Part shown: piece after piece, positions 60,343 to 64,000 of the stretch | How positions within the stretch are numbered: position 1 is the stretch's first letter | Layout of the letters: each line of letters begins with the position of its first letter | Origin: UBA8752 sp042095055 | GTDB lineage: Bacteria > Bacteroidota > Bacteroidia > Flavobacteriales_D > Sanyastnellaceae | NCBI GenBank assembly: GCA_042095055.1 | Contig: JBELBZ010000005.1 | Span: 1-64,000, forward strand | Length of the DNA: 64,000 nucleotides | Direction: 5' to 3' | Notes under the pieces: generated by a model | The model's database searches: none | Told to the model about the DNA's origin: nothing | What the model saw: only the letters and a program-made list of their open reading frames with translations | Position numbers and translations under genes: made by a program

Positions 60343-61930
60343 TGCCGTGACGGGCAGCAATGGCCTCTGCAACGCGCATGCCATCCATAGCTGCAGAGGC
60401 AATGCCCCCGGCATATCCGGCTCCTTCTCCGCATGGATAGAGTCCAGGAGCACCTTCCATTTCGAGGGTAATCTTGTCGCGCGCCATTCGGACTGGACTT
60501 GAGGTGCGGCTCTCAGGTGCCACTACGATGGCGTCTGGATGAATGTAACCGGGCATTTTTCGGTCAAAGTCCAGGATGCCTGCGATCAGCCGTTCCACGA
60601 TAAAAGGAGGCAGCAAAGACGTCAAATCGACCGCGGTCAATCCAGAAAGGTAACTGCACGGCGGAAGGTCTTTGGATGGTTTTCGAGCGACAAAATCTGC
60701 CAGCCGCTGGGCAGGCGCACGCTGGTCACCACCGGCAGCTTCACTGCAAGCGCGCTCCACAGAACGCTGGAATTCCAAGGCACCCAAAGCCCCTTGGTGG
60801 CCTTGGGCATCCAAATCCTCCTCACTGACCGTTGTCACAATGCCGCTGTTGGCCCATGGATTGTTGCGCTTTGACGGACTCCATCCATTGGTGACCACCT
60901 CTCCATCCTCGGTTGCACAGGGGGCAATGACACCACCTGGACACATGCAAAATGAAAACACCCCGCCACCCTCTGTTTGGGTAACCAAAGAATAAGCCGC
61001 CGGCGGCAAACCCAGGTCGTCGGCCAACACTTCGCCACGGAGTCTGTACTGGCGGACATTGACCCAAGACTGGGGATGCTCAATCCGAACGCCAAGCGCA
61101 AAAGGTTTGCGTTCCACCTGCAGCCCGCTCTCCTGCATCCATTCAAATACATCCCTTGCGCCATGCCCTGTGGCCACAACCACAGCAGCAGCGGCAACGC
61201 GCCCCTCTGCAGTGAGCACGCCCTGTACGGCACCAGAAGCGTCCCGGTCTACCCCCGTCACCCTGCATTGAAAGCGAACCTCTCCTCCACAGGAAACAAT
61301 GCGCTCCCGCATGCTGGAGATGATCGCCGGCAACTTATTGGTCCCAATGTGAGGGTGGGTGTCGACCAAGATGTCCTGCTCTGCACCATGCTCCACCATC
61401 CAGCCCAGCACTTTGCGCCAGCTGCCGCGCTTCTTGGCCCGCGTGTAGAGCTTGCCATCCGAATAGGTGCCCGCCCCGCCTTCTCCGAAACAGTAGTTAG
61501 AATCCGGATCGACTTTGCCTTTTCGAATCAATTGAACGAGGTCCCGCCGCCGCTCCCTCACTTCCTTGCCGCGCTCGATCACGATGGGCTTGAACCCCAG
61601 TTCGATGAGCCTTAAGGCACAGTACAACCCCGCTGGGCCTGCACCCACCACCACCACAGGCTGGGCATCTCCGACATTTTGCCAATGTCCCTTTACAAAG
61701 GACAGCTCCCCCACTTCAACCCCTACAACAAGCTCAACCACAGCGGGCCTCCGGCGTGCATCCAAACTGCGCTTTAAAACAGTAAACTGCTTGCAATCAA
61801 TGCCCTGCTCCCGCAAAGCCGATGCAATGGCATCCGGGTCACGGGACGCCTTTGGCGAGAGGCGGACCATCGCAGTGGCTGCTGCTTCGGGGTCTTGGGA
61901 CGGTCCTGAGGTGGCGCTGTTCATTTCCAC
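60329..61930 (-). CDS. FAD-dependent dehydrogenase (COG2509-like)
   Basis: About 533 residues. An N-terminal about 90-residue domain (DPDAIASALREQGIDCKQFT, KRSLDARRRPAVVELVVGVE) precedes the FAD site VVVVGAGPAGLYCALRLIEL and PIVIERGKEVRERRRD. Further marks: NYCFGEGGAGTYSDGKLYTR, VDTHPHIGTNKLPAIISSMR, FCMCPGGVIAPCATEDGEVV and a final LYPCGEGAGYAGGIASAAMD. These define the uncharacterised bacterial FAD dehydrogenase family COG2509; substrate unknown. Two starts are possible: GTG at 61930, three bases after GTATTTTG, or ATG at 61924. Divergent from the E1 gene. Confidence 0.88.
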   Translation of the reverse strand: MEMNSATSGPSQDPEAAATAMVRLSPKASRDPDAIASALREQGIDCKQFTVLKRSLDARRRPAVVELVVGVEVGELSFVKGHWQNVGDAQPVVVVGAGPAGLYCALRLIELGFKPIVIERGKEVRERRRDLVQLIRKGKVDPDSNYCFGEGGAGTYSDGKLYTRAKKRGSWRKVLGWMVEHGAEQDILVDTHPHIGTNKLPAIISSMRERIVSCGGEVRFQCRVTGVDRDASGAVQGVLTAEGRVAAAAVVVATGHGARDVFEWMQESGLQVERKPFALGVRIEHPQSWVNVRQYRLRGEVLADDLGLPPAAYSLVTQTEGGGVFSFCMCPGGVIAPCATEDGEVVTNGWSPSKRNNPWANSGIVTTVSEEDLDAQGHQGALGALEFQRSVERACSEAAGGDQRAPAQRLADFVARKPSKDLPPCSYLSGLTAVDLTSLLPPFIVERLIAGILDFDRKMPGYIHPDAIVVAPESRTSSPVRMARDKITLEMEGAPGLYPCGEGAGYAGGIASAAMDGMRVAEAIAARHGISPD

Positions 61931-61977
61931 GGGCAAAATACGCCCGACAGCTCCTGCGAGGCGGACAAAGGGGCAGT

Positions 61978-61985
61978 TAGATTTG
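61978..61985 (+). promoter_or_regulatory. -7 box of the 2-oxoacid dehydrogenase gene
   Basis: TAGATTTG, five bases, then ATG at 61991. Confidence 0.5.
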
Positions 61986-61990
61986 TGGCA

Positions 61991-64000
61991 ATGGCCCCTA
62001 CGAAGGTTCCCGAATTGCACATCGAAGACCGCGGCATTGCCCCCGATGTCATGCTTCAATTGCTCGATCAAATCCTGTTGCCCAGGCTGATCGAAGAAAA
62101 AATGCTCAGCCTGTTGCGGCAAGGGCGCATCAGCAAATGGTTCTCTGGCATGGGCCAAGAGGCCATTTCAGTGGGCTGCACCGCGGCATTGAACGCCGAT
62201 GAGGTCATCCTGCCCATGCACCGGAATTTGGGGGTCTTCACTACACGTGACGTGAGCCTGACACAGTTGTTTGCCCAATTCCAAGGCAAGGCCTCTGGTT
62301 TCACCCAAGGCCACGACCGCAGCTTTCACTTTGGATCGATGGACCACAACATTGTGGGCATGATCAGCCATTTAGGCCCGCAATTGGGGATTGCGGACGG
62401 CATTGCGTTGGCCTCTAAAAACCGCGGCAGCGGCAAAGCTACGCTGGTGTTTACAGGAGATGGAGGCACCAGCGAAGGCGACTTTCACGAAGCCCTGAAC
62501 GTGGCGAGTGTATGGGAACTCCCCGTCCTGTTCTGCATCGAAAGCAACCACTGGGGTTTGTCCACTCCGAGTTCCCAGCAATTCCGATGCGCTCAGTTCA
62601 TCGACAAAGCCGCTGGCTATGGCATCCCTGAAGCAGACGCCATGAGGGTCAACGGAAATGACATCTTGGAGGTGTATGATACCGTGCGCAAGGCCGCGGC
62701 CTCCATTCGAAAAAACCCGCGGCCCATATTGCTGGAGTTCGACACATTTCGGCGCAGGGGGCACGAAGAGGCGAGCGGAACCAAATACTATCCCGAAGGC
62801 ATTATTGAAGCCTGGGAGCAACGGGATCCTGTGGACCGTTATGTGGAGTTCCTCATCGACAAGGGACACATCACTTCAGAGGAAGTCGAAGCCCGCAAGA
62901 CCGACATACAGAAGGCCATTGCCACTGCGCTAAAAGCCGCTGAATCAGAGCCAGAAGTTGTAGCGGATGCGAATCACGAAGTGGAACGGTTGTTCCGCCG
63001 CGACGCCCCTGCCCTGCGTGCACCGGGATCAGAAACGAAAGAACTGAGGTTCATAGACGCCATCTCCGAAGGGCTATCCACGGCGATGGAACGTCACGGC
63101 GACCTTGTATTGATGGGACAAGACATCGGCCATTACGGGGGTGTCTTCAAGGTGACCGATGGATTTGTAGATCGGTTTGGAGAAGACAGGGTCCGGAATA
63201 CGCCTTTGTGCGAAAGTGCCATCATTGGCTCTGGACTCGGCCTTTCCATAGCAGGAATGAAGGCCATGGTCGAAATGCAGTTCGCGGATTTCGTGACGTG
63301 CGGCTTCAACCAAATCGTCAACAACCTCGCCAAACTTCACTGGCGTTGGGGGCAGCAGGCCGATGTCGTGGTGCGCATGCCCACTGGAGGCGGTGTGGCC
63401 GCCGGACCATTTCACAGCCAATCCAACGAGGCTTGGTTCTTCCACGTGCCCGGACTCATGATCGCATACCCCGCGTTCCCTGAGGATGCCAAAGGCCTGC
63501 TCGCCACGGCCTTTGACACCCCAAACCCGGTCTTGTTTTTTGAACACAAGGCGCTGTACCGCAGCCTCAGCGGGGAAGTCCCCACCAATGATTACAGCCT
63601 GCCCTTTGGACAAGCGCGTCTCATGGGCTCACCTGTTGATGCACTGATTGTCACATACGGCATGGGCGTTCATTGGGCCCTTGAAGAGGCAGAGCGCCTC
63701 CGTTCAGAAGGCATGGGCGAAGTTGGAGTTTTGGACCTCAGGACACTCGCTCCATTGGATTGGGATGCTGTTTTTGATGCCTCTGCGCAAGCCGGCCGCG
63801 TGTTGGTCCTGCATGAGGACAACCTTACAGGGGGCATTGGTGCTGAAATTGCGGCCAGGGTCCAAGAAAACTGCTTCTCGCACCTCGATGCGCCTGTCTC
63901 TCGGGTGGCTTCATTGGATACTCCGATTCCTTTTGCCCCCAACCTCGAAGCCGAATACCTTCCACGTCAGCGGTTGACCCAAGCCTTAGAGGCTCTGCTC
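61991..64000 (+). CDS. Fused alpha/beta subunit 2-oxoacid dehydrogenase E1 (truncated by window end)
   Basis: Thiamine-diphosphate decarboxylase subunit of a pyruvate- or branched-chain-type complex. 670 codons with no stop before the window edge; probably nearly complete. Residues 1 to about 330 are the alpha part (MGQEAISVGCTAAL, HRNLGVFTTRD, TLVFTGDGGTSEGDFHEALN, CIESNHWGLSTP). The rest is the beta part (LRFIDAISEGLSTAMERHGD, MGQDIGHYGGVFKVTDGF, NTPLCESAIIGSGLGLSIAG, MPTGGGVAAGPFHSQSNEAW). In the GDG-x(n)-NN motif the second Asn is His (SNHWG). Single-chain fusions of this kind occur in Bacteroidota. E2 and E3 are not in view. Divergent from the FAD dehydrogenase gene. Confidence 0.93.
   Translation, partial: MAPTKVPELHIEDRGIAPDVMLQLLDQILLPRLIEEKMLSLLRQGRISKWFSGMGQEAISVGCTAALNADEVILPMHRNLGVFTTRDVSLTQLFAQFQGKASGFTQGHDRSFHFGSMDHNIVGMISHLGPQLGIADGIALASKNRGSGKATLVFTGDGGTSEGDFHEALNVASVWELPVLFCIESNHWGLSTPSSQQFRCAQFIDKAAGYGIPEADAMRVNGNDILEVYDTVRKAAASIRKNPRPILLEFDTFRRRGHEEASGTKYYPEGIIEAWEQRDPVDRYVEFLIDKGHITSEEVEARKTDIQKAIATALKAAESEPEVVADANHEVERLFRRDAPALRAPGSETKELRFIDAISEGLSTAMERHGDLVLMGQDIGHYGGVFKVTDGFVDRFGEDRVRNTPLCESAIIGSGLGLSIAGMKAMVEMQFADFVTCGFNQIVNNLAKLHWRWGQQADVVVRMPTGGGVAAGPFHSQSNEAWFFHVPGLMIAYPAFPEDAKGLLATAFDTPNPVLFFEHKALYRSLSGEVPTNDYSLPFGQARLMGSPVDALIVTYGMGVHWALEEAERLRSEGMGEVGVLDLRTLAPLDWDAVFDASAQAGRVLVLHEDNLTGGIGAEIAARVQENCFSHLDAPVSRVASLDTPIPFAPNLEAEYLPRQRLTQALEALL

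Noticed and set aside
1..64000. CRISPR arrays, insertion sequences, toxin-antitoxin or phage-defence cluster
   Set aside because: No regularly spaced short repeats, transposase motifs or paired small toxin/antitoxin genes were found on either strand.

Overview
The window is a dense chromosomal segment of a Bacteroidota bacterium, most likely a marine Flavobacteriales-type lineage with fairly high GC (mid-50s % by eye). The evidence is the type IX secretion (T9SS) protein PorQ, a secreted protein with a gliding-motility-type C-terminal domain, BshA of bacillithiol synthesis, GCTDxxAxNY-type repeats in secreted proteins, and promoters of the Bacteroidota form TAnnTTTG. I saw no CRISPR array, insertion sequence, phage genes, rRNA or tRNA.

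Layout. 1-260: 5' part of a stand-alone GTP cyclohydrolase II (ribA). 375-11291: three very large secreted Cys/Asp-rich proteins on the minus strand, interrupted by a sugar transporter of SLC45/GPH type; all three end in the same short Cys-bracketed EF-hand-like tail. 11348-15362: pgi, fbaA, a TPR lipoprotein and def. 15411-16899: a RibB protein with a degenerate RibA domain, and ribosomal protein L31. 17268-24212: a SPOR-like secreted protein, xerD, a secreted alpha/beta hydrolase, gluQ, ettA and a metallophosphoesterase. 24277-27208: an iron-complex/cobalamin ABC importer operon, divergent from an acyl-CoA carboxylase beta subunit. 28919-33499: small or housekeeping genes (Nudix, aat, a degenerate acyltransferase, two small proteins) and a FucP-type sugar transporter. 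33544-38426: a giant T9SS type B cargo protein, an ECF sigma factor and a MerR/B12-domain regulator. 38512-48664: GlmU-like protein, lon, porQ, cmk, a GH3-beta-lactamase fusion, bshA and a membrane protein. 48656-61930: aroQ, a cation-chloride-cotransporter-like permease, a hydrolase/beta-helix exoprotein, a TPR/coiled-coil exoprotein, two FAD enzymes and a barrel-SPOR envelope protein. 61991-64000: a fused alpha/beta 2-oxoacid dehydrogenase E1, cut by the window end.

How they fit together. PorQ belongs to the T9SS, and the type B cargo protein is a direct client; the three Cys-rich proteins are exported (signal peptides) but carry another kind of C-terminus. RibA and the RibB variant divide the first two steps of riboflavin synthesis. 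Sugar transporters, Pgi/Fba and the E1 enzyme indicate carbohydrate-based heterotrophy. The most striking window-wide signal is regulatory: at least seven genes have an exact TAnnTTTG box ending only 3-5 bases before the start codon, which predicts leaderless mRNAs.
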